Source: Streptomyces cyaneofuscatus
GTDB lineage: Bacteria > Actinomycetota > Actinomycetes > Streptomycetales > Streptomycetaceae
Assembly (NCBI RefSeq): GCF_000718135.1
Contig: NZ_JOEM01000010.1
Span: 62,001-126,000 of the forward strand
Reading direction: 5' to 3'
Length of the DNA: 64,000 nucleotides
How positions within the stretch are numbered: position 1 is the stretch's first letter; each line of letters opens with the position of its first letter. A program made the position numbers and the translations under genes. The notes under the pieces are model-generated. The model was not told the DNA's origin. It saw only the letters and a program-made list of their open reading frames with translations, and searched no databases. Of this stretch, positions 41,421-50,662 are shown piece after piece.

Positions 41421-44400
41421 GACTGCACCGCCTCACCCTCACCGCCTTCGGCCCGTTCGGCGCCACCCAGGAAGTGGACTTCGACGCCCTCTCCTCGGCC
41501 GGACTCTTCCTGCTCCACGGCCCGACGGGCGCCGGGAAGACGTCGGTCCTGGACGCCGTCTGCTACGCCCTGTACGGGGCCGTCCCCGGCGCCCGCCAGA
41601 GCCCCGGTGCCACCCTCCGCAGCGATCACGCCCCCGCCGATCTGCCCACCGAGGTTCTGCTTGAGCTGACGGTCGGCGGACGGCGCCTGGAAGTCACCCG
41701 CAGCCCCGCCCAGCCGCGCCCCAAGAAGCGCGGTGGCGGGTTCACGCAGGAGAAGGCCCAGAGCCGACTGCGCGAGCGCGACCCCAAGGGCGACTGGCAG
41801 GGCCTCAGCAAGTCGCACCAGGAGATCGGCGAGGAGCTGGCCCAGCTGATCGGCATGAGCCGGGACCAGTTCTGCCAGGTCGTGCTGTTGCCCCAGGGCG
41901 ACTTCGCTCGCTTCCTGCGCTCCGACGCCGAGGCACGCGGCAAACTCCTCGGCAAGCTCTTCGACACCCGCCGGTTCGCCGCCGTCGAGGAGCGCCTCGC
42001 CGAACTGCGCCGGGCGGCCGAGGCCCGGGTGAAATCCGGCGACGAGCAGATCCTCGCCCTCGCCCAGCGCATCGCCCAGGCGGGCGGCCCGGCGGCGACC
42101 GAGGCCGCACCGCCGACCGTACGGGCGGGCGAACCGGGCCTCGCCGAAGCGGTCCTGGAGTGGGCCGCGATCGCGCGCAGCGCCGCCCGTGAACACCTCG
42201 ACATCGCACACACGGTGGTCGCGGAGGCGGAGAACCGCCAAGTCGCCGCCCGCCGCGCACTGGACGCCGAACGTGAACTGGCCCGCCTCCAGGAGCGGTA
42301 CGCGGAGACCCTGCGGCGGGCGGAGGCGCTGGAGGAGCGGCGCCCCGAACACGACCGCTGCCAGGAGCAGTTGGAGCGCGCCCGCAAGGCGGACCGGGTC
42401 GCCCCGGCGCTGGAGCTGCGCGAGGAGGCCGAGCGGGCGTACCGGGTCGCGAGCGACGTACTGGACCGGACCCGGGAGCGGCTGCCCGCCGAGCTGGCCG
42501 ACTCGGGGGCCGACCGGCTGGCCGAGCTGGAGCGGCGGTTCCGGCAGGAGTTGGGCACCCTCGAAGCGGCCCGCAAGGCCGAGGTGCGCAGCGCGAGCAT
42601 CGACGAGGAGCGCGCCCGGCTGAACCGGGACGCCCGCGCCGACGACGAGATCGTCCGGGAGGCGGACGCCTGGCTCGCCGGCTGGGACACCACCCGCGCG
42701 GAACTCACCCAGCGCATCGAGACCGCACAGGAGGCCGCCACCCGGGCCGAACAGCTCGCCGGACAACTGGCCCCGGCCCGCCTCCGGTTGGACGCGGCCC
42801 GGCGGCGTGACGCGCTGGCCACCGACGTACAGGACGCCCGGGAGGCGCTCGCCGCCGCACGTGAACGGGCCCTGGCCGCCTACGAGTCCTGGCTCGGCCT
42901 GCGGGAACGCCGTCTCCGCGACATCGCGGCGGAGCTGGCCGCCGGTCTCGTCGCGGGCGAGCCCTGCACGGTCTGCGGCTCGGCCGAACACCCGGCCCCC
43001 GCAAGCCCTGGCGACGGCCATGTCGACCGGGCCACCGAGGAGAAGGCCCTCGCCGTCCACCGGTCCGCCGAGGAGACCCGCACCGGCGCCGAGCACGCAC
43101 TCGCGCTCGTACGCGAACGGCAGGCGGCAGCCCGGAGGGAGGCTCAGGGGGACGATTCCGCGGCCCCCACCGTCGCCGAACTCCACTCCCTGGTCGACCG
43201 GTTGAGCGGCGACCACGCCGGGGCCCACCGCCTTGCCGCCGGGACGCACGCCGCGCGTGAGGCGCTGGCCGCAGCCGAGCGGGAGCACGCCAAGAGGGTG
43301 GAGCAGCGGCAGGAGGCCCGGAACCGGGCCGCCGCCCGCACCTCCCAGCGCGAGGCGCTCGACCGCGAGCAGGCCGGTCTGGAGGACCAGATCACCGCCG
43401 CCCGGGGCGAGTCGGAATCCGTCGCAGCGCACGCGGACCGGCTGACCCGGCGAGTGGCGCTCCTCGCCGACGCCGCCGAGGCCGTACGCGCCGAACAGGA
43501 CGCGGCCCAGCGCCGGAAGGAGGCCGACGACCGGCTCTCCGACGCGGCCTTCAAAGCCGGGTTCGACACCCCGCAGGCCGCCGCCGCGACGCTCCTCGGC
43601 GCCGCCGCACAGCGCGACCTCCAGCACCGCATCGACGCCTGGCAGGCGGAGGCGGCGGCGGTCGCCGACCGGCGCACCGAACGGGACGCACGCGAGGCCG
43701 CCGGACGCCCGGCGGCACAGGCCGCAGCGGCCGAAAGTGCCCACGAGACGGCGGAATGGCTGCTGCGCGAAGCCGCCTCGGCCCGCGCGGCCGCCCGCGA
43801 CCGGTGCGCCGAACTCGACCGGCTCTCGGGACGGGCGGCCGAGGAGGTACGCCGACTGGGGCCGGTGCGCCAGGAGTACGAGCGGGTCGCCCGGCTCGCC
43901 GGTCTCACCGCGGGGACCTCCGCCGACAACGAACGCAAGATGCGCCTGGAGGCGTACGTCCTCGCCGCCCGCCTCGAACAGGTGGCCGCCGCGGCCACCG
44001 CCCGCTTGCAGCGGATGTCCTCCGGCCGCTACACGCTCGTCCACTCCGACGCCCGCACGGGCGCCCGCCGGGCCGGGCTCGGACTCCACGTCGTGGACGC
44101 GTGGACCGGCAGCGAACGGGACACGGCCACGCTCTCCGGCGGGGAGACGTTCTTCGCCTCCCTGGCCCTGGCGCTCGGCCTCGCCGACGTCGTCACCGAG
44201 GAGGCCGGGGGCGTACGCCTGGACACCCTCTTCATCGACGAGGGCTTCGGCAGCCTGGACGACCAGACCCTCGACGAGGTGCTCGACGTGCTGGACTCCC
44301 TGCGGGAGCGGGACCGCAGCGTCGGGATCGTCAGCCACGTGGCCGATCTGCGCCGCCGCATCCCCGCCCGGCTCGAAGTGGTCAAGGACCGGCACGGATC

Positions 44401-44422
44401 GACGGTGCACCACCGCCTCTGA
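41417..44422 (+). CDS. sbcC: Exonuclease SbcCD, ATPase subunit SbcC
   Basis: A 1001-residue Rad50-like SMC protein. Walker A is GPTGAGKTSVLDA in the N-terminal head. Long Glu/Arg/Ala-rich coiled coils on both sides frame a central zinc hook (Cys517-Thr-Val-Cys520 in GEPCTVCGS). The C-terminal head holds the signature ATLSGGETFFASLALAL and Walker B LDTLFIDEGFGSLD. The dimeric complex with SbcD tethers and trims DNA ends and hairpins. The only suitable start is the TTG at 41417, which overlaps the sbcD stop (TTGA). This gives MRLHRLTLTAFGPFG, the usual N-terminus. A TTG start with full overlap implies strict translational coupling to SbcD. Confidence 0.93.
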   Translation: MRLHRLTLTAFGPFGATQEVDFDALSSAGLFLLHGPTGAGKTSVLDAVCYALYGAVPGARQSPGATLRSDHAPADLPTEVLLELTVGGRRLEVTRSPAQPRPKKRGGGFTQEKAQSRLRERDPKGDWQGLSKSHQEIGEELAQLIGMSRDQFCQVVLLPQGDFARFLRSDAEARGKLLGKLFDTRRFAAVEERLAELRRAAEARVKSGDEQILALAQRIAQAGGPAATEAAPPTVRAGEPGLAEAVLEWAAIARSAAREHLDIAHTVVAEAENRQVAARRALDAERELARLQERYAETLRRAEALEERRPEHDRCQEQLERARKADRVAPALELREEAERAYRVASDVLDRTRERLPAELADSGADRLAELERRFRQELGTLEAARKAEVRSASIDEERARLNRDARADDEIVREADAWLAGWDTTRAELTQRIETAQEAATRAEQLAGQLAPARLRLDAARRRDALATDVQDAREALAAARERALAAYESWLGLRERRLRDIAAELAAGLVAGEPCTVCGSAEHPAPASPGDGHVDRATEEKALAVHRSAEETRTGAEHALALVRERQAAARREAQGDDSAAPTVAELHSLVDRLSGDHAGAHRLAAGTHAAREALAAAEREHAKRVEQRQEARNRAAARTSQREALDREQAGLEDQITAARGESESVAAHADRLTRRVALLADAAEAVRAEQDAAQRRKEADDRLSDAAFKAGFDTPQAAAATLLGAAAQRDLQHRIDAWQAEAAAVADRRTERDAREAAGRPAAQAAAAESAHETAEWLLREAASARAAARDRCAELDRLSGRAAEEVRRLGPVRQEYERVARLAGLTAGTSADNERKMRLEAYVLAARLEQVAAAATARLQRMSSGRYTLVHSDARTGARRAGLGLHVVDAWTGSERDTATLSGGETFFASLALALGLADVVTEEAGGVRLDTLFIDEGFGSLDDQTLDEVLDVLDSLRERDRSVGIVSHVADLRRRIPARLEVVKDRHGSTVHHRL

Positions 44423-44448
44423 CGCCTCCGGGGGGTGGCTCCGGCGGC

Positions 44449-44895
44449 TCAGCGGGCGATCGCGCGCCGGGGGAGCGGCGAGGAGTAGACGACGCTGGTG
44501 GTCACCGAACCGAGCGCGCCGATCCGGCCGGTCACCTCCTCCAGGTGCCGCATCGAGCGGGCCGTCACCTTGAGGACGAAGCAGTCGTCACCGGTGACAT
44601 GGTGCGCCTCCACGATTTCCGGGGTCGTCTCCAGGAGGTCGTGGAACGGCTTGTAGTTCCCGTTCGGGTAGCGCAGCCGTACGAGTGCGAGGACCGGCAG
44701 CCCGAGCCGCTCGGCGTCGACCACCGCCGCGTAACCGCTGATCACCCCGGTCTCCTCCAGGCGCCGCACCCGTTCGGTCACGGCGCTCGGGGACATGGCG
44801 ACGGCACGGGCGAGCTCGGCGAAGGTGGCCCGGCCGTCACGCTGGAGGACATCGAGAATGCGCCAATCGGTGGCGTCCGGGGAATACTCGGTCAT
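44449..44895 (-). CDS. Lrp/AsnC family transcriptional regulator
   Basis: A 148-residue Lrp/AsnC regulator: an N-terminal HTH (RILDVLQRDGRATFAELARAVAMSPSAVTERVRRLEETG) and a C-terminal RAM domain (LALVRLRYPNG, VTGDDCFVLKVTA) that binds an effector, usually an amino acid. The frame continues to 44931, but the ATG at 44895 matches the family's start. It is divergent from a rhodanese gene across a 94-bp region that holds a large composite inverted repeat, so the rhodanese gene is the likely target. Confidence 0.9.
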   Translation of the reverse strand: MTEYSPDATDWRILDVLQRDGRATFAELARAVAMSPSAVTERVRRLEETGVISGYAAVVDAERLGLPVLALVRLRYPNGNYKPFHDLLETTPEIVEAHHVTGDDCFVLKVTARSMRHLEEVTGRIGALGSVTTSVVYSSPLPRRAIAR

Positions 44896-44910
44896 GCCGA
44901 CGAGACAACA

Positions 44911-44951
44911 GGGAAATCCCCGGCGGATCAAGAGGAGCGCCGGGGAATCCC
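44911..44951. promoter_or_regulatory. Composite inverted repeat between the Lrp and rhodanese genes
   Basis: GGGAAATCCCCGGC (44911-44924) and GCCGGGGAATCCC (44939-44951) are inverted relative to each other. Each arm also contains its own small palindrome of the GGGAwwTCCC type. The layout suits cooperative binding of an Lrp-type octamer. Confidence 0.55.
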
Positions 44952-44989
44952 ACTTCCTGGTCCCGGACGACGGTCATAGATTCATGGTC

Positions 44990-45481
44990 ATGACCTCCCC
45001 GGCCACGGCCACCGCCGTCAACCCCGTCCTGCGCGTCCCGCCCGCCTCCCCGGCCGCGGCCGCCGCCTACTTCGGCGCCTCGCTCGCCTTCCACGCCGAT
45101 GTCTCCGACGTCGCCTCGGCACTCGCCGCCGACGGTGACCCCGGGTTCGTCGTCGTGGACTCCCGTTCCACCGCCTTCTGGGACCAGGGGCACATCCCCG
45201 GCGCGGTTCACCTGCCCACCGCCCTGATCCCCGAGCAGGCTGCCCGGCTGCTGGACCCGGCCGTCCCGGTCGTCACGTACTGCTGGGGGCCGGGATGCAA
45301 CGGCGCCACCCGCGCGGCCCTGGCGCTCGCCCAACTCGGCTACCAGGTGAAGGAGATGCTCGGCGGCTTCGAATACTGGGCGCGCGAGGGCTTCGCCTTC
45401 GAGACCTGGGAGGGCGGCGAGCGGCGCGCCGCCGACCCGCTCACGGCACCGGTCGACGACGACGCCGACTGCGGCTGCTGA
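44990..45481 (+). CDS. Rhodanese-like domain protein
   Basis: A 163-residue protein with one rhodanese domain: FVVVDSRSTAFWDQGHIPGAVHLP, then the active-site loop VTYCWGPGCNGATRAAL with the catalytic Cys in TYC and a second Cys four residues on, and EMLGGFEYWAREGFAFE. It should accept sulfur from a persulfide or thiosulfate, or sense thiols. The C-terminus ends in an acidic tail with DCGC, which could bind a metal or form a disulfide. The ATG at 44990 has TAGATT ending 7 nt upstream, so it is probably leaderless; an in-frame ATG at 44984 lies too close. It is divergent from an Lrp-type regulator. Confidence 0.85.
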   Translation: MTSPATATAVNPVLRVPPASPAAAAAYFGASLAFHADVSDVASALAADGDPGFVVVDSRSTAFWDQGHIPGAVHLPTALIPEQAARLLDPAVPVVTYCWGPGCNGATRAALALAQLGYQVKEMLGGFEYWAREGFAFETWEGGERRAADPLTAPVDDDADCGC

Positions 45482-45506
45482 GGGCCAGGCCGTCGCGCTC
45501 ACACCA

Positions 45507-45543
45507 CCGGCCGTGACCCGCTCCGCGAACGGGCCACGGCCGG
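45507..45543. terminator. Bidirectional hairpin terminator
   Basis: CCGGCCGTGACCCG pairs with CGGGCCACGGCCGG with one mismatch around a 9-nt loop, between the convergent rhodanese and DUF885 genes. Confidence 0.8.
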
Positions 45544-45556
45544 CGGGCAGGACGGA

Positions 45557-47245
45557 TCAGAGCCGGGACAGCTCGTCCACCAGATCGTCCAGGCCGAGCG
45601 ACCCCTGCGAGAGCGCCGCCATGTGCCAGGCCTTGAGGTCGAACGCGTCGCCGTGCGCCGCGCGGGCGTTCTCCCGGCCGAGCAGCCAGGCCCGCTCGCC
45701 CAGCTTGTAGCCGATGGCCTGGCCCGGCATGGACAGGTAGCGGGTCAGCTCGCTCTCCACGAAGTCGGCCGGCCGCCCGCTGTGGTTGCCGAAGAACTCC
45801 TGCGCCAGGTCCGGCGTCCAGCGCTCGCCCGGGTGGAACGGCGAGTCCGCCGGAATCTCCAGCTCCAGGTGCATGCCGATGTCCACGATCACCCGGCAGG
45901 CCCGCATCATCTGCGCGTCCAGGTAGCCCAGGCGCCGTTCCGCGTCGGGAAGGAAGCCCAGCTCGTCCATCAGCCGCTCCGCGTACAGCGCCCACCCCTC
46001 GGCGTTGGCGCTGACCTGGCCGAGCGACGTCTGGTAGCGGGAGAGGCTGTCGGCGACGTGCTTCCACTGCGCGATCTGGAGGTGGTGGCCGGGAACGCCC
46101 TCGTGGTACCAGGTCGAGACCAGGTCGTACACCGGGAAGCGGGTCTCGCCCATGGTGGGCAGCCAGGTGCGCCCGGGGCGCGAGAAGTCTTCGGAGGGGC
46201 CCGTGTAGTACGGGGCGGCGGCGCCGCCGGGCGGGGCGATGCGGGACTCCACCCTCCGTACCCGCTCGGCCAGTTCGAAGTGCGTGCCGTCCAGCGCCTC
46301 GATGGCCTCGTCCATCAGGCCCTGGAGCCACTCGCGGACCTCCTCGACCCCTTCGATGTGCTTGCCGTGCACATCGAGGTGGGCGAGCGCCTCCCAGGGG
46401 CCGGCGCCCGGCAGGATCTTCGCGGCCTCGGTCCTCATCTCGGCCAGCAGGCGGTGGTACTCGGACCACCCGTACGCGTACGCCTCGTCGAGATCGAGGT
46501 CCGTCCCGTTGAACTGGCGCGTCCAGCGGGCGTAGCGCTCCCGGCCCACCGTGTCGGGTGCCCCCTCGATCGCCGGGGCGTAGACGTCCCGCATCCAGTC
46601 CCGCAGGGAGGCGAAGGCGGCGGTCGCGAGCCGGGCCCCCTCGGTCAGCTCCGGACGCAGGGCCTCCGGTGCGGGGGCGATGAAGTCCGTGAAGAACGCG
46701 GTGCTCTCGCCACCGCCGCTCCACTCGGTGAGCTGCCCGATGAAGGTGGCGGTCGCGCGGGGCCCGCCGTACAGCTTGCGCTCAAGGCCGAGTCCGAGCG
46801 AGGCCCGGTACCCCTCGACCGCGGCCGGGACCGCGCGCAGACGTTCCGCGACCGCGTCCCAGTCCTCCTCCGTTTCGGTGGGGGTGACCGTGAAGACGCC
46901 GATGAGGCTGTGGGCGGGGGAGTGCAGGTTGGAGACGGCCCGCAGCCCCTCCTCCGCGTCGTGCACGGCGAGTTCCGCCGTCAGCCGCTCGCGCAGGAGC
47001 CGTCCGCAGCGGCGTTCCTCATCGCTGTCGGCACCCGGCAGCCGCTCGGCGTCGTCCAGCTTCAGCAGCGTGGCGCGGATGAGGTCGGCGGTCGCGTCCT
47101 GACCGGCCGGTGAGAAATCGGGCAGGCGGCGCGAGCTTTCCGGGACACCCAGATAGGTGCCTGTGATGGGGTCGAGTTCGATGACTGCGTCGACGTAGGC
47201 GTCGGCGACCTGGCGGGGCAGCGCGCTGCTCGAAGTGTCTGACAT
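45557..47245 (-). CDS. DUF885 family metallopeptidase-like protein
   Basis: A 562-residue DUF885 protein. The zinc-binding motif characteristic of the family, YHEGVPGHHLQ, lies about two thirds along and corresponds to the HExxH of thermolysin-type peptidases, with a further Glu in VSANAEGWALYAERLM. There is no signal peptide, so it is probably cytoplasmic. It should cleave peptides, but substrates are unknown. The ATG at 47245 has GGAGG 8 nt upstream. It is transcribed away from the Lrp gene toward the rhodanese gene. Confidence 0.88.
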   Translation of the reverse strand: MSDTSSSALPRQVADAYVDAVIELDPITGTYLGVPESSRRLPDFSPAGQDATADLIRATLLKLDDAERLPGADSDEERRCGRLLRERLTAELAVHDAEEGLRAVSNLHSPAHSLIGVFTVTPTETEEDWDAVAERLRAVPAAVEGYRASLGLGLERKLYGGPRATATFIGQLTEWSGGGESTAFFTDFIAPAPEALRPELTEGARLATAAFASLRDWMRDVYAPAIEGAPDTVGRERYARWTRQFNGTDLDLDEAYAYGWSEYHRLLAEMRTEAAKILPGAGPWEALAHLDVHGKHIEGVEEVREWLQGLMDEAIEALDGTHFELAERVRRVESRIAPPGGAAAPYYTGPSEDFSRPGRTWLPTMGETRFPVYDLVSTWYHEGVPGHHLQIAQWKHVADSLSRYQTSLGQVSANAEGWALYAERLMDELGFLPDAERRLGYLDAQMMRACRVIVDIGMHLELEIPADSPFHPGERWTPDLAQEFFGNHSGRPADFVESELTRYLSMPGQAIGYKLGERAWLLGRENARAAHGDAFDLKAWHMAALSQGSLGLDDLVDELSRL

Positions 47246-47338
47246 GCGGACATCCTCCAACGGCGGGCCCCTCCCCGTCACCACCGCCGAAGGGTCCACG
47301 TCCGAAAGACGATCACCGGCGGACCGGTTCGCGCGCGG

Positions 47339-47827
47339 TCAGGGACGGACCGGCTCGCCCGGCGGCAGCAGCGGGCCGCAGTCCCACTGCTGGAAGATCA
47401 GCCGGGTGTCCACCCGGGCCACCTCCCGGCGCGAGGTGAACTCGTCCAGGACCAGCCGCTGGAGATCCGCCGCGTCGGCCACCGCCACCTGGACCAGATA
47501 GTCATCGGGTCCGGTGAGATGGAAGAGCGCCCGGGACTCCGGCAGGGCCCGGATCCGGTCGACGAACGGGCCGATGAGCTCGCGGCGGTGCGGCCGGACC
47601 TGCACCAGGAGCAGCGCCTGGAGACCCCGGCCGAGCTTCGCCGGATCCAGCCGGAGCTGATCGCCGAGGATGACCCCGGAGCGGCGCAGCCGGGTCACCC
47701 GGTCCAGGCAGGTCGAAGGGGCCACCCCGACCTCGGCCGCCAGCTCCCGGTAGGTGGTCCGTGCGTCGTTCTGCAGCAGCCGCAGAATGTGCAGATCCAC
47801 CGGATCCAGAGCGACAGAATCAGCCAT
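47339..47827 (-). CDS. Lrp/AsnC family regulator, divergent from a Cys/Met lyase gene
   Basis: A 162-residue Lrp/AsnC protein: HTH DLHILRLLQNDARTTYRELAAEVGVAPSTCLDRVTRL, then a RAM domain (LLLVQVRPHRRELIGPF, HLTGPDDYLVQVAVAD). It is divergent from a methionine gamma-lyase-like gene with 59 bp between starts, the usual layout for an Lrp-type activator of amino-acid catabolism. The ATG at 47827 has TACGTT ending 6 nt upstream and no ribosome site, so it is probably leaderless. Confidence 0.9.
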   Translation of the reverse strand: MADSVALDPVDLHILRLLQNDARTTYRELAAEVGVAPSTCLDRVTRLRRSGVILGDQLRLDPAKLGRGLQALLLVQVRPHRRELIGPFVDRIRALPESRALFHLTGPDDYLVQVAVADAADLQRLVLDEFTSRREVARVDTRLIFQQWDCGPLLPPGEPVRP

Positions 47828-47886
47828 GCGACGAACGTAACACGGTCCTTTGCCGCTACGAGCCGGTAACTGTTCAGAGTGTTGTC

Positions 47887-49191
47887 ATGGACAACGAAGT
47901 CTCGATGACGCCCCCTGCCCCCACCCCGTCCAGGGCGCTGGCCACCGAAGCCGTGCACGCCGGACGCGACGACCTCGCCTCCCTCGGCCTGCACGCCCCT
48001 CCGCTCGACCTGTCCACCACCTACCCCTCCTACGACTCGCGCGGTGAGGCCGAGCGGATCGACGCCTTCGCCACCACGGGCGCCCGGCCGGACGGCCCGC
48101 CCGTCTACGCGCGCCTCGACAACCCGACCACCGCCCGCTTCGAGACGGCGCTCGCCCGGCTGGAGGGGACCGACAGCGCTGTCGCGTTCGCCAGCGGCAT
48201 GGCCGCTCTCACGGCGGTCCTGCTGGCCCGCGCGAGCATGGGGCTGCGCCATGTCGTCGCGGTCCGGCCGCTCTACGGGTGCAGCGACCACCTGCTGGGC
48301 GCCGGGCTGCTGGGCACCGAGGTGACCTGGACCGACCCGGCGGGCATCGCCGACGCGATCCGCCCGGACACGGGTCTGGTCATGGTCGAGACCCCGGCCA
48401 ATCCCACCCTGGCCGAGATCGACATCCGGGCCGTCGCCCACTCCTGCGGCTCCGTGCCGCTCCTGGTCGACAACACCTTCGCCACCCCCGTCCTCCAGCG
48501 CCCCGTCGAACACGGCGCCCGGATCGTCCTGCACAGCGCCACCAAGTACCTCGGCGGACACGGCGACGTGATGGGCGGAGTCGTGGCCTGCGACGAGGAG
48601 TTCGCCGCCCGGCTTCGCCAGGTGCGGTTCGCCACCGGGGGAGTGCTGCACCCGCTGGCCGGCTACCTGCTCCTGCGGGGCCTGTCCACCCTGCCGGTCC
48701 GCGTACGGGCCGCCTCGGCGAGCGCCGCCGAGCTCTCGCGCAGGCTGACCGCCGACCCCCGGATCGCGCGGGTGCACTACCCGGAGATCGGCGGCGCGAT
48801 GGTCTCCTTCGAGGTGTACGGGGACCCGCACGCCGTGATCGCCGGCGTACGGCTCATCACCCCCGCCGTCAGCCTCGGGAGCGTGGACTCGCTGATCCAG
48901 CACCCGGCCTCCATCAGCCACCGCATCGTGGACGAGGGGGACCGGCAGGCGTCCGGCGTCGGTGACCGGCTGCTGCGCATGTCGGTCGGTCTTGAGGACG
49001 TCGAGGATCTCTGGGCGGACCTGTGCCAGGCGCTCAGCGACGGGCCCGTTCCGCGGGCTCGGACCGCTGAGCGGGCCGCGCGTCCGTCGGCTGAGCCGCC
49101 GTCCGCTCGTCCGTCGCGCCCGGCAGCTGCGCCGCACGCGTCGGTTCCGTCGCACTCCTCAGCTCCGTCGCACTCGTCAGTCGCGCGGTGA
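47887..49191 (+). CDS. Cys/Met metabolism PLP enzyme (methionine gamma-lyase-like) with a low-complexity tail
   Basis: A 434-residue fold-type I enzyme of the cystathionine/methionine lyase family. Visible elements are LSTTYPSYDSRGEAERID, YARLDNPTTARFETALARLEG, the cofactor loop FASGMAALTAVLL, LLVDNTFATPVLQRP, and the PLP lysine in LHSATKYLGGHGDVMGG. The family ends near LWADLCQAL. Here about 40 further residues are Pro/Ser/Ala/His-rich, with ASVPSHSSAPSHSS repeats, and are encoded antisense to the end of the convergent GNAT gene. The likely role is degradation of methionine or a related thioether, under the divergent Lrp-type regulator. The exact substrate needs assay. Confidence 0.87.
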   Translation: MDNEVSMTPPAPTPSRALATEAVHAGRDDLASLGLHAPPLDLSTTYPSYDSRGEAERIDAFATTGARPDGPPVYARLDNPTTARFETALARLEGTDSAVAFASGMAALTAVLLARASMGLRHVVAVRPLYGCSDHLLGAGLLGTEVTWTDPAGIADAIRPDTGLVMVETPANPTLAEIDIRAVAHSCGSVPLLVDNTFATPVLQRPVEHGARIVLHSATKYLGGHGDVMGGVVACDEEFAARLRQVRFATGGVLHPLAGYLLLRGLSTLPVRVRAASASAAELSRRLTADPRIARVHYPEIGGAMVSFEVYGDPHAVIAGVRLITPAVSLGSVDSLIQHPASISHRIVDEGDRQASGVGDRLLRMSVGLEDVEDLWADLCQALSDGPVPRARTAERAARPSAEPPSARPSRPAAAPHASVPSHSSAPSHSSVAR

Positions 49192-50560
49192 TGACCAGGG
49201 TGCCCTCCTCGATCTGGTAGTCGAGGGGCAGCTCCAGGGCGCGCATCGCCGCGACCATGCCGGTGTTACGGGACTGGGTGACGGCGTACACGCTGTCGCA
49301 GCCCGCCTCCTCGGCGAGCTGCACCAGACGGCCGAGCAGCTCCGAACCGATGCCCCGGCGCTGCCAGTCGTCCTCGACGAGGAGGGCCACCTCGGTCTCG
49401 TCGCCGTCCCAGAGGAGGTGGCCCAGGGCCACCAGCTTGCCGGAGGCGGTCTGCACGGCCAGCGTGCGGCCGAACCGCGGGCTCAGCAGGTGGTCCAGGT
49501 AGCGGTCCGCGTCCCCGACGGGCCCGTGGTAGCGCAGGCCCAGGGTGCCGGGGGAGCACCGGTCGTGCATGGCGCGGGCGGCGGCGAGATCGCTGCGGTC
49601 CGCGCGGCGCACGGTGATCTCGTTGCCCTCGGGCAGCGTGAGGATGTCCTCGCTACGGGGCACCCGCGGGCCGAGCCGGGCGTCCAGCTCCACCAGGGCG
49701 CGGGCCCGGGCGAACTCGGTCGGGGTGAACGGCAGATGGGGCCGCTCGACGGAGATGACGCCGCCGGACGGGTCGCGCAGCCGCATCACCGTCTCCTCCA
49801 GCACGCCCTCGACCGGGGCGCTCTCGCCGGTCGGGCGGCCGGTGATGGAGACGGCGGGCAGCGAGTGGATGGTGCACCGGCCGAGCAACTGGCGCAGGGC
49901 GAGCGGGAGTTCCGCCGCGTCGAGCGCTGTGCGGGTGGCCAGGGACAGCACCCGGGTCGGGGTGTCGACCAGATCGTGGGTGTCCGCCCGCTCGATCCAG
50001 GTGGCGGTGCCGCCCGCGCCCGAGATCTGCCGGGTGAGCTCCTGCGCCGGGAGCGAGGCGGGCGCCCGCAGCAGGAACTCGTCGACCGTCCCCTCCGCCA
50101 GCGGGTGGGTCTGGAGCGTCAGGATGTCGATGCGGAGCCGGGCGAGCACCAGGCACAGCGCGGCCAGACTGCCCGGGGCGTCGCGCACGGTCGTCCGCAT
50201 CCGCCACAGGACCGTCTCTCCGGCGCCAGCCCCGGACCCGGCCCCCGCCCCGGCTTCGGACCCGGCCCCGGTTGCGGCCGTCGAGCCGATGGCCGCAACC
50301 GGCGTCGGATCGGACGCGGCCGGACCCGCCGGCGGGGGAGCGTTGCTGTGGCGCCGGGCCCACCAGGTGTGGAACGCCGCCGTGGCCACCAGGGCCACGG
50401 CCGACGCCACGAGCAGGTACGGCCCGTCGGGCTGGTGCCCGATCAGATTGGCGATCGCGTCGGCCACGGCCACCGCCGTGAACAGCGCGGCCAGCTCGAT
50501 CAGGTCCCGGCGCCAGTGGTGCGGACGGCGTGCGGTCTTCGCAGATGTCACATCAGTCAT
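49034..50560 (-). CDS. Membrane-anchored GNAT acetyltransferase with ACT-like region
   Basis: A 508-residue protein. Two membrane segments lie in the first 70 residues (LIELAALFTAVAVADAIANL and YLLVASAVALVATAAFHTWW). An Ala/Gly/Ser-rich linker follows, then an ACT-like region (TTVRDAPGSLAALCLVLARL, DILTLQTHPLAEGTVDEFLL), and from about residue 315 a GNAT domain (NEITVRRADRSDLAAARAMHD, VALLVEDDWQRRGIGSELLGRLV as the acetyl-CoA loop). The last 45 residues are low complexity and overlap the convergent lyase gene by 158 bp. The combination suggests a membrane-tethered acetyltransferase sensing an amino acid. The acceptor is unknown. Confidence 0.82.
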   Translation of the reverse strand: MTDVTSAKTARRPHHWRRDLIELAALFTAVAVADAIANLIGHQPDGPYLLVASAVALVATAAFHTWWARRHSNAPPPAGPAASDPTPVAAIGSTAATGAGSEAGAGAGSGAGAGETVLWRMRTTVRDAPGSLAALCLVLARLRIDILTLQTHPLAEGTVDEFLLRAPASLPAQELTRQISGAGGTATWIERADTHDLVDTPTRVLSLATRTALDAAELPLALRQLLGRCTIHSLPAVSITGRPTGESAPVEGVLEETVMRLRDPSGGVISVERPHLPFTPTEFARARALVELDARLGPRVPRSEDILTLPEGNEITVRRADRSDLAAARAMHDRCSPGTLGLRYHGPVGDADRYLDHLLSPRFGRTLAVQTASGKLVALGHLLWDGDETEVALLVEDDWQRRGIGSELLGRLVQLAEEAGCDSVYAVTQSRNTGMVAAMRALELPLDYQIEEGTLVITARLTSATELRSATEPTRAAQLPGATDERTAAQPTDARPAQRSEPAERARR

Positions 50561-50662
50561 ATCCTTACTGTGAACGTCTGGTGTTGCCTGATCACGAACA
50601 CCTTGTGACTGATGGGTTAAGTATGGATCTGATCACCTATCGTCGTTTTTCAGCCGTATTCT

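Noticed and set aside
41258..44413. 1051-residue open frame antisense to sbcC
   Set aside because: Composition is that of a high-GC shadow frame; SbcC has all ATPase and hook motifs.
50561..50662. AT-richer gap as an attachment site or horizontal-transfer border
   Set aside because: It is only about 100 bp, lies upstream of the GNAT gene and contains TGATCAC repeats that suit a promoter; no integrase, tRNA gene or direct-repeat border was seen.
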